64,000 bases of DNA from Bacteroidaceae bacterium (GTDB lineage: Bacteria; Bacteroidota; Bacteroidia; Bacteroidales; Bacteroidaceae). The translations under genes were made by a program, and so were the position numbers. How positions within the stretch are numbered: the first letter of the stretch is position 1; each line of letters begins with the position of its first letter. The stretch covers positions 1 through 64,000 of the forward strand of contig JAFXNA010000021.1 in assembly GCA_017529865.1 (NCBI GenBank), given 5' to 3'. The notes under the pieces were generated by a model. The model ran no database searches, was not told where the DNA came from, and saw only the letters and a list, made by a program, of their open reading frames with translations. Positions 34,630 through 43,078 of the stretch are shown one piece after another.

Positions 34630-35403
34630 TTATGCTGGTATCTCTAATGTCAGTCCATCGTAGGCATAATGGATACCTGGTGGGAGCATTTGCTCAGCTT
34701 CTGCATGGGGCAGCACGAAGTGGCTCATGTGGACGAAATAGGTCTGTCGTGCCCCTACTCGCTGTGCAAATGCAATGGCTTCCGTTACTGTCTGATGAGC
34801 TGGATGGGGTCTGTAGTGCAGGGCATTGACAATAAGCGTATCGACTCCTTGCAGATATTGCCACTCTTCATCAGGTATGGTCTTCATATCGGTGATATAG
34901 GCGAGACCGCCGATACGAAATCCCACGATAGGCAGTTTCCCGTGCATCACGCGTAAGGGCATCACCGTTAGGCTACCTATCGTAATGGGCTGATGTGGTT
35001 CCATGTGTTCAAGAGTGATAGCCGGCACGCCTGGATAGCGCCGCTCGGGTGGTGTGAAACAATATGGAATGCGCTCCATGAGGTGTGCAGCCACAAAGTC
35101 CTCTGTATAGATCTCTACGTCACCGAAGAGAATACCAGGACGGATATCATCGATACCACCCACATGGTCGTAGTGCTCATGGGTAAGAAAGATGGCATCA
35201 ATCTTGGGGAACTGTGGCAGCGCCAGCATCTGCTGACGGAAATCGGGGCCGCAATCGATGAGGATCGTGGTTCCTTCGTGTTCAAGAAGCGACGAACAAC
35301 GCAACCGCTTGTCGCGCGGATCGGTGCTGCGACAGGTGGTACAGTTACACCCTATCTGGGGCACTCCGTTACTGGTTCCGCTTCCTAATATTGTGAGTTT
35401 CAT
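34630..35403 (-). CDS. PhnP-like metallo-beta-lactamase-fold hydrolase
   Basis: The protein has 257 residues. GSGTSNGVPQIGCNCTTCRSTDPRDKRLR carries the cysteine cluster typical of PhnP-type cyclic phosphodiesterases. THEHYDHVGG is the metal-binding HxHxDH, and more ligands follow in ITDMKT and VHMSHF. The substrate is probably a cyclic or diester phosphate; the family also resembles RNase Z. It overlaps murB by four bases (ATGA type), so the two are translationally coupled. Confidence 0.85.
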   Translation of the reverse strand: MKLTILGSGTSNGVPQIGCNCTTCRSTDPRDKRLRCSSLLEHEGTTILIDCGPDFRQQMLALPQFPKIDAIFLTHEHYDHVGGIDDIRPGILFGDVEIYTEDFVAAHLMERIPYCFTPPERRYPGVPAITLEHMEPHQPITIGSLTVMPLRVMHGKLPIVGFRIGGLAYITDMKTIPDEEWQYLQGVDTLIVNALHYRPHPAHQTVTEAIAFAQRVGARQTYFVHMSHFVLPHAEAEQMLPPGIHYAYDGLTLEIPA

Positions 35404-36383
35404 AACACATTCACTTCAGGTTGGATGAGGATGTCGAACCGCTCTGCAACATCATGTTGAATAGAGTGACACAACCGCAGGATATCGGCTCCTGTGGCTC
35501 CACCGTGATTGACGAGGATGAGTGCCTGCTTCTCGTACACACCTGCCGGACCTAACGAACGTCCCTTCCACCCACACTGCTCAATGAGCCATCCGGCCGG
35601 TATCTTTACTCCGTGTTCCACATCATAATGCGGCATCTGTGGATACAATGCCCACAAATCCTCAAATTTCTGACGGCTCACCACTGGATTCATAAAGAAC
35701 GATCCCGCATTACCCAACACTTTCGGGTCAGGCAATTTCTCTCGACGGATGTCAATAATCGTTCGACGCACATCAGCGGCTGTGAGTCCAGGCTTTTCTG
35801 CCAACAGACTGCTGAGGTTTCCGTACTCAAGTCGGGGCACAAACTGCTTCGAGAGCCGATAGGTGACATAGGTCACGGCATACTGTCCCTTGAGGTCGGT
35901 CTTGAAGATGCTGGTGCGATAGCCGTACTGGCATTCCCCTACAACAAAACGACGCGACGAGCCGTCTGTAAGACTGATGCAATCGACCCACTCTATCAGG
36001 TCCTTTGCCTCCACACCGTACGCTCCGATGTTCTGCACAGCACTGGCACCTACCTCACCGGGAATCAGCGAGAGGTTCTCTGCCCCACTCCATCCGCGAG
36101 CGATGGTGTATGCTACGAAATCATCCCACGTAATGCCAGCTCCTGCTTTCACCCACACATGCTCTGCGTCCTCATGTACAGGCATCACAAGGCGGATGCC
36201 GCTATGTAGCACCACACCCTTGAAGTCGCGCGTAAACAGCAGATTACTGCCTGCACCGACATGCAATACCGTTTCGCCCGCCAAGACTGACACGAAAGTG
36301 CGCAACTCAGCCTCTGTGCGATACTCCAGTACCCGATCGGCTTGAGCCTCTATTCCAAAAGTATTTTGTATCTTCCTATACAT
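35400..36383 (-). CDS. murB: UDP-N-acetylmuramate dehydrogenase
   Basis: The protein has 327 residues. It reduces UDP-GlcNAc-enolpyruvate to UDP-MurNAc with NADPH and FAD in peptidoglycan synthesis. Landmarks are VLHVGAGSNLLFTRDFKGVVL (FAD site), SLIPGEVGASAVQNIGAYGVE, CQYGYRTSIFK (tyrosine loop, type I MurB), the active-site serine in LGNAGSFFMNP, and the C-terminal glutamate in IQPEVNVL. It is followed on the minus strand by the PhnP-like gene. Confidence 0.95.
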   Translation of the reverse strand: MYRKIQNTFGIEAQADRVLEYRTEAELRTFVSVLAGETVLHVGAGSNLLFTRDFKGVVLHSGIRLVMPVHEDAEHVWVKAGAGITWDDFVAYTIARGWSGAENLSLIPGEVGASAVQNIGAYGVEAKDLIEWVDCISLTDGSSRRFVVGECQYGYRTSIFKTDLKGQYAVTYVTYRLSKQFVPRLEYGNLSSLLAEKPGLTAADVRRTIIDIRREKLPDPKVLGNAGSFFMNPVVSRQKFEDLWALYPQMPHYDVEHGVKIPAGWLIEQCGWKGRSLGPAGVYEKQALILVNHGGATGADILRLCHSIQHDVAERFDILIQPEVNVL

Positions 36384-36511
36384 TATTAAAGTTTAATGTT
36401 TATAGTTTATAGTTTAAAGGCAGATTTTAAAGTTTAGAAGTAAATTTACTCTCTACTATGAACGTTTCAACTGACTTTACACTTTCAACTTTACACTATC
36501 AACTTTATATC
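36384..36511. repeat. AT-rich spacer with GTTTATAGTTTA and CAACTTTACAC units
   Basis: Short direct repeats (TTTATAGTTTATAGTTTAAAG, in part; then CTTTACACTTTCAACTTTACACTATCAACTTTA, in part) fill the spacer between murB and the DUF4348 gene. No clear promoter was seen for murB. Confidence 0.45.
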
Positions 36512-37300
36512 CTACTCTAATTCAATCAACATCCAACGTCCGTCAGAAAATCCGAAATGGAACTTCATGAACAATCCATTGCTCATTCCCTTCAGCAGCA
36601 ACGACTTGCGGTTGCTACTGATGAGCGACTGTCCATAATCCACATTATACATGTAATCGTCCAATCGGGGCAGATCACGATAAATCTCGTCCCATTCCTC
36701 GAACGACAACTCCGCCTCCACTATTCCGTCATCTTCTTCCGAATAATACTTCATCAGCAATGGCAAGTCTATCGATTCGTGACGATAGAGCGAGTCAGTG
36801 AGGAAGTCCTTCAGGAATACCAGGAAACTGGCATTAGGCACGTCCGATATGTCGACATCCTCCTCAGCCGAGAGAAACCACTGTCCCTGATTCTTGTTGA
36901 AGTGAAAATGGTGGATGGTATTCTCGTCCCAATCAATCTTCTCTAAAATCACCTGCTGCAGCGTTGTGTCTTTCTGCAATGCCAAGTCGTTATCACGTTC
37001 GTAAATCATCACCGCAGCATCATCGTCGTTCATATCAAGCGACTCAGTCCCCTTCGTGCGCTGCTGACGGAAGGAAGCGTTCGACACGTAGGTGAACAAA
37101 AAATCATCAAACACCTCGTCGGCAGCCTTCGGAATGACCACCTCTTCAAACAAGTCCAATTCCTCCAGTCCCAGCGAATCGACCGCTGTTGAGTCAGCCA
37201 CGATGTCCTCGTCCGACCCTTCTGAGCCGAATTTACACGACACCATTGACAAGCAACACATGCCACACACGGTCAATAATATGACAAACGGATATTTCAT
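36512..37300 (-). CDS. DUF4348 family lipoprotein
   Basis: The protein has 262 residues. A lipoprotein signal ends in lipobox MVSC (residues 19-22), followed by an acidic linker (25-60). The domain begins DEVFDDFLFTYVSNASFRQQRTKG, the DUF4348 pattern, and ends FHFGFSDGRWMLIELE. The family is found in Bacteroidetes and has no known function. A TATCTTTG -7 element is seen on the minus strand at 37314-37321, giving a short leader. Probably transcribed ahead of murB. Confidence 0.8.
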   Translation of the reverse strand: MKYPFVILLTVCGMCCLSMVSCKFGSEGSDEDIVADSTAVDSLGLEELDLFEEVVIPKAADEVFDDFLFTYVSNASFRQQRTKGTESLDMNDDDAAVMIYERDNDLALQKDTTLQQVILEKIDWDENTIHHFHFNKNQGQWFLSAEEDVDISDVPNASFLVFLKDFLTDSLYRHESIDLPLLMKYYSEEDDGIVEAELSFEEWDEIYRDLPRLDDYMYNVDYGQSLISSNRKSLLLKGMSNGLFMKFHFGFSDGRWMLIELE

Positions 37301-37454
37301 CTTTAAACGGCTGCAAAGATAATAAAAAATGTAAAAATGAAAAAATTATATAATGTAAAAACGAATTAAATATGAATTATGAATTATGAATTATGAAAAA
37401 TGCGTTTAAGCCGAGCAAAAAAACAAATGTATTTGATTTTTCGAGGCGTAGCAT

Positions 37455-37485
37455 TTTGCGCAAAGCGAATTTTTTGCTATCTTTG
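37455..37485 (+). promoter_or_regulatory. Promoter of the lipoprotein gene at 37515
   Basis: TTTG at 37455-37458, 19 bases, TATCTTTG at 37478-37485. Confidence 0.72.
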
Positions 37486-37514
37486 CACCGCAAATCAATC
37501 CACATACCGCAATT

Positions 37515-38102
37515 ATGAAACCGTTTACATACACACTACTGGTCGCACTGCTCTTTATCTCGTGCGGACAATCAGCCATTGAAAACAAACTGATAGGCAA
37601 GTGGAGCTATTCGTCAACCTATTCAGAAAACGTAAAAGCTGACTCCGCTCAGCAACTTCCTACCGCCTACATGACCTATCTACATGAGAACATCGATGAG
37701 TTCCGCGCAGACCACACCGAACACGAATCGGGCGAATTCGAAATCTACTACGACCTCACCCTCGGAGAGTATGGCGTCACCAATACCATCATTCTCGAAT
37801 ACAAAACCGACTATCAAGGCACATGGAAACTCGATGGTGACCGACTCCATACCACCGGCGAGTCATGCACCTTCAAGTACGTGAAGGGATATGCTCTGCG
37901 ACCAAACCCCTATTTCGACGCCGACTATTACGTCGACCTTATGAAAAACTATTCCGATACAGCAGTCATCCAACCAATCATCCAAGCACGACTCGCAGAA
38001 AGCGAAACCAGCATACATGAAGTGAACAACGACGAGATGGTGGTCAAGTTCGACAACGTCACCAACATGCTAACCCTCACACGCATCAAACGGACATTGT
38101 AA
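37515..38102 (+). CDS. Hypothetical lipoprotein, lipocalin-like
   Basis: The protein has 195 residues. A lipoprotein signal with lipobox FISC (residues 14-17) is followed by IENKLIGKWSYSSTYSENV and later YQGTWKLDGDRLHTTGES, the G-x-W strands often seen in lipocalin-like small lipoproteins of Bacteroidetes. No firm family name can be given. The gene converges with the M48 protease gene and their ends overlap by 17 bases, so no terminator lies between them. Confidence 0.65.
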   Translation: MKPFTYTLLVALLFISCGQSAIENKLIGKWSYSSTYSENVKADSAQQLPTAYMTYLHENIDEFRADHTEHESGEFEIYYDLTLGEYGVTNTIILEYKTDYQGTWKLDGDRLHTTGESCTFKYVKGYALRPNPYFDADYYVDLMKNYSDTAVIQPIIQARLAESETSIHEVNNDEMVVKFDNVTNMLTLTRIKRTL

Positions 38103-39309
38103 GATGCTCCACCCGTTCTGCCAGCGTTGGATGTGAATAATTGACAAACACCACAAACGGATGTGGCGTCAGGTTCGAAAGGCTCTTCGCCGACATCTTT
38201 TTCAAGGCATTCGCCTCATCACTCCCCACCCCGTGCTGACGCGCAAACGCATCAGCCTGCCGCTCGTTATGGCGCGACCACATATTGCTCACAATGCCCA
38301 ATAGCATCGTCAGTGGCGAGTAAATCAGCGAGAACACCGTGAGGTTCACATAGAACGACGGTTCCGTGCTACCAGCAGCCACAGCAATAGCCTGATTATC
38401 AATCACCAAACCAAACAGATAGAGCGTCACCAGTGAGGTCACGATTCCAATCAGGACCGACTGGATGATATGCCGATGCTTATAGTGCCCTATCTCGTGC
38501 GCCAATACCCCCACAATCTCCTCAGTTGTCAACTGATCCATCAGCGTGTCATACAACACCACCCGCTTCTGGCGTCCCCATCCCGTGAAATACGCATTCG
38601 AATGCGTACTCCGCTTCGAACCGTCAATCACATAGATATTTTTCAATCTGAAGTCCACCTTCGCGGCAAAAGCCTCGATAGCATCACGCAGTTCACCCTC
38701 AGGCAGCGGAGTCTGCTTGTTGAACAGCGGTACCAGCAACACCGAATAGAAATACTGGAAAAACAACATCACCAACGTCAGCACACCCCAAGCCAAGAGC
38801 CAGAAATACGCAGGCGTCAGTTCATAAATCCATACCGCCAAGGCCAGCAGACCGCCTCCCAGCACAATCGTCAAAGCCAGACTCTTCAGCGTATCAAGCA
38901 CAAACAGACGAGGCGTCACTTTGTTGAAACCGAAACGCTGTTCCACCACGAACGTGTCGTAAATATCGAACGGCAGCGACACCAACCAACTGATTGCTCC
39001 GAAGAAACCGAAGAACAGTAGCGTGCGCCAGATGTTCGAATCCGTCGCCTCTCGCACCACCCCGTCCATCCAGCCGTAAGCCCCGAAGGCAAACAAACCA
39101 ATCGACAGCACAGTAGTCACAAACGAGGAGACAAACCCCACCTTTTTATTAATACGGAAATACGCCTGTTGACGTCCATAAGCCACATCATCATACAATC
39201 CCTCCAACACCTTCGGAATCGGACGATGCGAAGCCTTGATGTTCAACAGATCCAACAGCACATCAAACAGATATTCTCCAATTTGTATGATAATAATAAC
39301 CCAATACAT
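38086..39309 (-). CDS. M48 family (Ste24-type) membrane metallopeptidase
   Basis: The protein has 407 residues. There are several membrane spans, with the zinc motif HEIGH in TTEEIVGVLAHEIGHYKHRHI. The later glutamate is in NMWSRHNERQADAFARQHG. The layout is that of Ste24/CAAX-type endopeptidases of the inner membrane. The frame is open up to 39369, but ATG 39309 (MYWVIIII) is preferred because a TATCTTTG element (39332-39339) would place the transcript start near 39326. The 3' end overlaps the convergent lipoprotein gene. Confidence 0.9.
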   Translation of the reverse strand: MYWVIIIIQIGEYLFDVLLDLLNIKASHRPIPKVLEGLYDDVAYGRQQAYFRINKKVGFVSSFVTTVLSIGLFAFGAYGWMDGVVREATDSNIWRTLLFFGFFGAISWLVSLPFDIYDTFVVEQRFGFNKVTPRLFVLDTLKSLALTIVLGGGLLALAVWIYELTPAYFWLLAWGVLTLVMLFFQYFYSVLLVPLFNKQTPLPEGELRDAIEAFAAKVDFRLKNIYVIDGSKRSTHSNAYFTGWGRQKRVVLYDTLMDQLTTEEIVGVLAHEIGHYKHRHIIQSVLIGIVTSLVTLYLFGLVIDNQAIAVAAGSTEPSFYVNLTVFSLIYSPLTMLLGIVSNMWSRHNERQADAFARQHGVGSDEANALKKMSAKSLSNLTPHPFVVFVNYSHPTLAERVEHLTMSV

Positions 39310-39331
39310 AGCACACTTCCCTATTTTTTTG

Positions 39332-39339
39332 CAAAGATA
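39332..39339 (-). promoter_or_regulatory. -7 element (TATCTTTG) of the M48 gene
   Basis: Perfect -7 match on the minus strand without a clear -33 element at the normal distance. It supports the start at 39309. Confidence 0.55.
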
Positions 39340-39362
39340 CGTGTTTTTTTTCGAAAAAGTTA

Positions 39363-39392
39363 TTGTCAAACCAAAAAAACTTACTAACTTTG
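39363..39392 (+). promoter_or_regulatory. Promoter of tRNA-Lys
   Basis: TTG at 39363-39365, 19 bases, TAACTTTG at 39385-39392. The tRNA begins 66 bases later. Confidence 0.75.
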
Positions 39393-39457
39393 CAGCCGCT
39401 TACGAGAAAAGCAGGGTTAAAAGCCTGCAAAAAAGCACTCGCAAGCTGATAAGGTTA

Positions 39458-39530
39458 GACTCGCTAGCTCAGTAGGTAGAGCATCACACTTTTAATGTGG
39501 GGGTCTTGGGTTCGAGCCCCAAGCGGGTCA
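39458..39530 (+). tRNA. tRNA-Lys (anticodon TTT)
   Basis: A complete cloverleaf of 73 bases. The acceptor GACTCGC pairs with GCGGGTC, followed by the discriminator A. The D stem is GCTC/GAGC. The anticodon stem TCACA/TGTGG encloses loop CTTTTAA with anticodon TTT. The variable loop is GGGTC. The T stem TTGGG/CCCAA encloses TTCGAGC. CCA is not encoded. A promoter lies upstream and a terminator follows. Confidence 0.97.
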
Positions 39531-39536
39531 CACAGG

Positions 39537-39560
39537 AAGGCGGTTTTCCGCCTTTTTGTT
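39537..39560 (+). terminator. Terminator of tRNA-Lys
   Basis: AAGGCGG-TTTT-CCGCCTT followed by TTTGTTTTT. Confidence 0.9.
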
Positions 39561-39611
39561 TTTATCACGGTGTCTTTTCGCTAAAAAAACATAAAAAGGA
39601 GGGTGTTTTCA

Positions 39612-39641
39612 TTGTGCTATACAAAATTATTACTAATTTTG
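39612..39641 (+). promoter_or_regulatory. Promoter of rnpB
   Basis: TTG at 39612-39614, 19 bases, TAATTTTG at 39634-39641; start expected near 39648, just before helix P1. Confidence 0.72.
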
Positions 39642-39649
39642 CAGGCTGA

Positions 39650-40103
39650 AAGCAGTCGGACGGTCTGTCGCTGACATTCGCTGGTATGCTTGCATACATC
39701 GGTATTGTGGGAGGAAAGTCCGGGCAGTACAGAGCATTCCACTTCCTAATATAGAAGCAGTCCGCGAGGGTTGAGTAATGCAGAAGAAAATAACCGCCCA
39801 CTTAAAGTGAAAAGTAAAAAGTGAAAAGTGAAAAGTGAAGAAAAAATTCTATCGCTTCACGCTAAACGCTTCACGAATTAAGGGGGTAAGGGTGAGAAGG
39901 TGGGGTAAGAGCCTACCAGCGGTGTGGTGACATGCCGGCTGTGCATCTTGGAAGCTGCAAGTTCATGTATAGTAGCGCTTGAGGGTTGCTCGCCCGAGCT
40001 ACAGGGTAGAACGCTAAAGTTGTGTGGTGACACATAATTGGGATAAATGACAGACCATCACGCGTGCGTGATGACAGAACCCGGCTTATAGATCGACTGC
40101 ATC
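39650..40103 (+). ncRNA. rnpB: RNase P RNA, bacterial class A
   Basis: This is the catalytic RNA of RNase P, which trims tRNA 5' ends. The universally conserved strings GAGGAAAGTCCGGGC (near 39711) and ACAGAACCCGGCTTATAG (near 40075) form P4 and the adjacent core. GCAGTCG (39652-39658) and CGACTGC (40094-40100) form helix P1. AATAACCGCCCA and GGTAAGGGTGAGAAGGTG flank P12. P12 is unusually long because about 70 bases of repeat sequence lie inside it (39806-39876). The total length (about 450 bases) is greater than usual (350-400). No protein gene of RNase P is nearby. Confidence 0.95.
39806..39876 (+). repeat. GTGAA-tract/CGCTTCACG element inserted in the P12 stem of rnpB
   Basis: A run of about four GTGAAAA units (39807-39840) is followed by TCGCTTCACGCTAAACGCT and TTCACG (39852-39875). 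The 19-base string and the preceding GTGAA tract recur, on the minus strand, at 62013-62086. In the RNA, GTGAAG can pair with CTTCAC, so the insert extends the P12 hairpin instead of breaking the core. Confidence 0.75.
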
Positions 40104-40206
40104 CATACAGCCCCCTACTAACTCCCCCTCAAGGGGGAGAATAGGGAGCGGGAAGGGAGTGAAGAGTGAAGAGTGAAAAGTGAAAAGTTATTAGAATAGA
40201 TAGTAA
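40104..40206 (+). repeat. C-rich/G-rich palindrome plus GTGAA tract before tolC
   Basis: CTCCCCCTCAAGGGGGAG (about 40123-40140) may end rnpB transcription. Five GTGAA units and the leader GATAGTAAATGAG follow up to the ATG at 40207. Confidence 0.6.
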
Positions 40207-41544
40207 ATGAGAAAACTGGTTTTTGTAGTTCTTGGAGCTTGTCTGAGTAGCACGGGGGTGCTGGCTCAGCGTCAGTGGACACTCCAGGAATGTATTGATT
40301 ATGCATTGGAAAACAATATTCAGCTGAAACAGAGTAGGCTGACCAATGCTCAGAATGAACTGGACGTAAAACAGTCGAAAGCGGCATTGTTCCCTTCACT
40401 GTCGTTCAGTACTAACCAAAACGGTTCTTGGCGACCCTTCAGTGAATCGACCATCAACCTTACCAATGGTACCATGACTACCACGAGAAACACAACCTCG
40501 TATAATGGTAGTTACGGATTGAACGCAAGCGTGACGGTGTGGAACGGTGGAAGAAACACAAAAACCATCAAGCGCAACGAGTACACGCAAGCTATGTCGG
40601 AATTAGACACTGAGCGCACAGCAAACTCGATTCAGGAGCAAATCACTCAGTTGTATGTGCAGATTCTGTATCAGACTGAGGCTGTAAAGGTGAACGAGGA
40701 AATCCTGAAAGCCTCTCAGCAGCAGCGCGACCGTGCCAAGGTGATGGTAGAAGTGGGAAGTCTGGCTAAGGTGGACCTTGTGCAACTGGAAGCTCAGGTG
40801 TCACAGGACGAGTATAACATCGTGAACAGCAAGTCGCAGCTGGAGAACAACAAGATGCAGCTGAAGCAGTTGTTGGAACTGATGGATTCGCAGGAATTCG
40901 CTGTGGTAACGGACAATGTGTCGGAAGCGGCTGTATTGACTCCTATCCCCGACAAGGCTACGGTGTTTAACGCTGCATTGGCCAACCGCCCAGAAATCAA
41001 GAGCAGTAAGCTGAACATGGAGGCGAGCGACCTGGCTGTCGATATCGCGAAAGCCGGCTATCTGCCGACTGTGAACCTAACTGCAAGTATGGGTACGAAC
41101 AACTCGAGCGGCATCCACACTTCGTTCTTCCGTCAGGTGAAGACCAACCTCAGCAACTCATTGGGTGTATCGGTACAAGTGCCTATCTTCGACCAGAAGC
41201 AGAACATGACTAACGTACGCAAGGCACGACTGACTCAGTATAACAGCGAGCTGCAACTGCAGGATGCTCAGAAGACGCTGTACAGCACCATCGAGAACTA
41301 CTGGCTGAATGCCTACACGGCTCAGCAGCAGTATCTCTACGCAAAGACGAACGTGCAGAGTATGCAACAGAGCTACGACTTGGTGAGCGAGCAGTTCCGT
41401 CTGGGTCTGAAAAACATCATCGAACTGACATCGGGTAAGACAAACTTGCTGCAGGCTGAACAGCAGCTGCTGCAGAGTAAGTACACAACATTGTATAATC
41501 TGGCGATGTTGAGATTTTATCAGGGAGAGGCGATAAAATTATAA
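40207..41544 (+). CDS. TolC family outer-membrane protein
   Basis: The protein has 445 residues. A Sec signal (cut near VLAQ) is followed by WTLQECIDYALENNIQLKQSRLTNAQNELDVKQSKAALFPSLSF and, in the second half, VSEQFRLGLKNIIELTSGKTNLLQAEQQLLQSKYTTLYNLAMLRFYQG. It forms the outer-membrane channel of the MacAB-like system whose other genes follow (adaptor 41785, ATPase 43079, permease 43922). It differs from the TolC at 33081 and is on the other strand. Confidence 0.92.
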   Translation: MRKLVFVVLGACLSSTGVLAQRQWTLQECIDYALENNIQLKQSRLTNAQNELDVKQSKAALFPSLSFSTNQNGSWRPFSESTINLTNGTMTTTRNTTSYNGSYGLNASVTVWNGGRNTKTIKRNEYTQAMSELDTERTANSIQEQITQLYVQILYQTEAVKVNEEILKASQQQRDRAKVMVEVGSLAKVDLVQLEAQVSQDEYNIVNSKSQLENNKMQLKQLLELMDSQEFAVVTDNVSEAAVLTPIPDKATVFNAALANRPEIKSSKLNMEASDLAVDIAKAGYLPTVNLTASMGTNNSSGIHTSFFRQVKTNLSNSLGVSVQVPIFDQKQNMTNVRKARLTQYNSELQLQDAQKTLYSTIENYWLNAYTAQQQYLYAKTNVQSMQQSYDLVSEQFRLGLKNIIELTSGKTNLLQAEQQLLQSKYTTLYNLAMLRFYQGEAIKL

Positions 41545-41775
41545 GAAGTTAAAGAGGAAGTAAAAGAGGAAGTTAAAATGGAAGTAAAAATGGGAGTAAA
41601 GCCTGCAAGCAGGCAGGAAGTTATGCGCTGAAGCGCAGGACGACAGACTGCAGGTGTTTACATCAGCAAAGTAACGTCCTCGAGCAAAGCGAGTTAACTT
41701 CCATGAGCTTTAGCTCATTAACTTCCACGAACAAAGTGAGTTAACTTCTTTAAAAGTGAAGATATAAAAAATAAT
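41545..41775 (+). repeat. Multi-hairpin spacer flanked by GGAAGTTAA/TTAACTTCC arms
   Basis: The left part repeats GAAGTTAAAGAGGAAGTAAA; the right part repeats TTAACTTCC three times in the opposite sense. Between and within them stand small hairpins in series: GCCTGC-AA-GCAGGC (41601-41614), TGCGCT-GA-AGCGCA (41624-41637), CTCG-AGCAAAG-CGAG, ATGAGC-TTTA-GCTCAT, CAC-GAACAAA-GTG. No gene is present. Confidence 0.7.
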
Positions 41776-41784
41776 AATATAAAT

Positions 41785-43056
41785 ATGAACAAATCAATGA
41801 TCAAATTAGCAGCACTTGTTGCTATCGTAGGTTTCACCTTTGCAAGTTGTTCCAAGGAAGCCAAGGTGACATACAATACAGACGTAGTGGCAAAACACGA
41901 CCTTTCAACCAGTATCACCGCTACAGGAACTATTGAACCAGTAACGCAGGTGGAAGTAGGTACACAGGTATCGGGTATCATCGACAGAATCTATGTGGAC
42001 TACAACAGTGAGGTGCACAAGGGCGATGTGATTGCCGAACTGGACAAGACAAACCTGCTGAGCGAACTGGCTTCAGCAAAAAGCAACCTGTCGAACTATG
42101 AGAGTAACCTGAACTATCAGACTTCAAACTACAACCGTTACAAGACACTATACGAGAAAGGACTGGTGAGTACAAACGACTACGAGAGTGCGCGTCTGAG
42201 CTATGAGCAGGCACTGCAGCAAGTGGCAGTACAGCGAATGAGTGTACAGAAAGCACAAACGAACCTGGGCTATGCCACCATTACCTCACCTATCGACGGT
42301 ATCGTGCTGAGCCGTGAGGTGGAAGAGGGTCAGACCGTTGCTTCGGCGATGACCACCCCTACCCTGTTCATCATCGCTCAGGACCTGACAAACATGCGAG
42401 TGATTGCAAAGATTGACGAAGCCGACATAGGTGGAGTAAAGGAAGGTCAGCGTGTGATGTTCACCGTAGATACCTATCCTGACGACACATTCGAAGGCGC
42501 AGTCACACAAGTACGTCAGCAAGCTACCACTGAGAGCAATGTGGTTACTTACGAGGTTGTCATCTCTGCCCCCAACGAATCACTGAAGCTGAAACCAGGT
42601 CTGACTGCCAACGTGACCATCTATACGATGGAGATGCACGATATTATGTCGGTACCTGCTAAGGCATTGCGATTTGCACCAAACGAACTGTTATTGCAAG
42701 ACGATGAGAAGATTGAGGACTGTGAAGGCCCAACAAAGGTATGGGTACAAGAAGGAAAGGTGTTCAAAGCCATTCCTATTCAGGTGGGACGCACAAACGG
42801 AATTTACACAGAAGTACTTTCAGGCATCAAGGAAGGAACGGAAATCATCACTGAGTTTGTAATGCCTGAGGAAGAAGTAGAAGAGGCTCCAACCAACCCA
42901 TTCATGCCAGGACGTAACAGAAACAACAACCGTCAAGGTGCCGGTGCTGCAGGTCAAGGCCGTCCAGGTGCTGGTGCTGCTGGTGCAGGAGCAGGAGCAG
43001 GCCGTCCAGGTGCTGGAGCTGCAGGAGGTGGTCGTCCAATGGGTGGAGGCCGATAA
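41785..43056 (+). CDS. MacA-like periplasmic adaptor
   Basis: The protein has 423 residues. A lipoprotein signal has lipobox FASC, followed by SKEAKVTYNTDVVAKHDLSTSITATGTIEPVTQVEVGTQVSG, typical of MacA. Lipoyl halves lie around a coiled coil (residues about 75-175), with ATITSPIDGIVLSREVEEGQTV and a C-terminal beta region. It links the MacB-type ABC transporter to TolC. The last 50 residues are an unusual low-complexity tail of Gly, Ala, Arg, Pro and Gln (RPGAGAAGAGAGAGRPG). Next gene 22 bases downstream. Confidence 0.92.
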   Translation: MNKSMIKLAALVAIVGFTFASCSKEAKVTYNTDVVAKHDLSTSITATGTIEPVTQVEVGTQVSGIIDRIYVDYNSEVHKGDVIAELDKTNLLSELASAKSNLSNYESNLNYQTSNYNRYKTLYEKGLVSTNDYESARLSYEQALQQVAVQRMSVQKAQTNLGYATITSPIDGIVLSREVEEGQTVASAMTTPTLFIIAQDLTNMRVIAKIDEADIGGVKEGQRVMFTVDTYPDDTFEGAVTQVRQQATTESNVVTYEVVISAPNESLKLKPGLTANVTIYTMEMHDIMSVPAKALRFAPNELLLQDDEKIEDCEGPTKVWVQEGKVFKAIPIQVGRTNGIYTEVLSGIKEGTEIITEFVMPEEEVEEAPTNPFMPGRNRNNNRQGAGAAGQGRPGAGAAGAGAGAGRPGAGAAGGGRPMGGGR

Positions 43057-43078
43057 ATCACACAAAAACAGAGTGACC

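Noticed and set aside
42938..43078. Upstream extension of the MacB-type ATPase
   Set aside because: The 47 extra residues are a shifted frame of the MacA Gly/Ala tail (repeats of VLVLLVQEQEQ); ATG 43079 fits the family.
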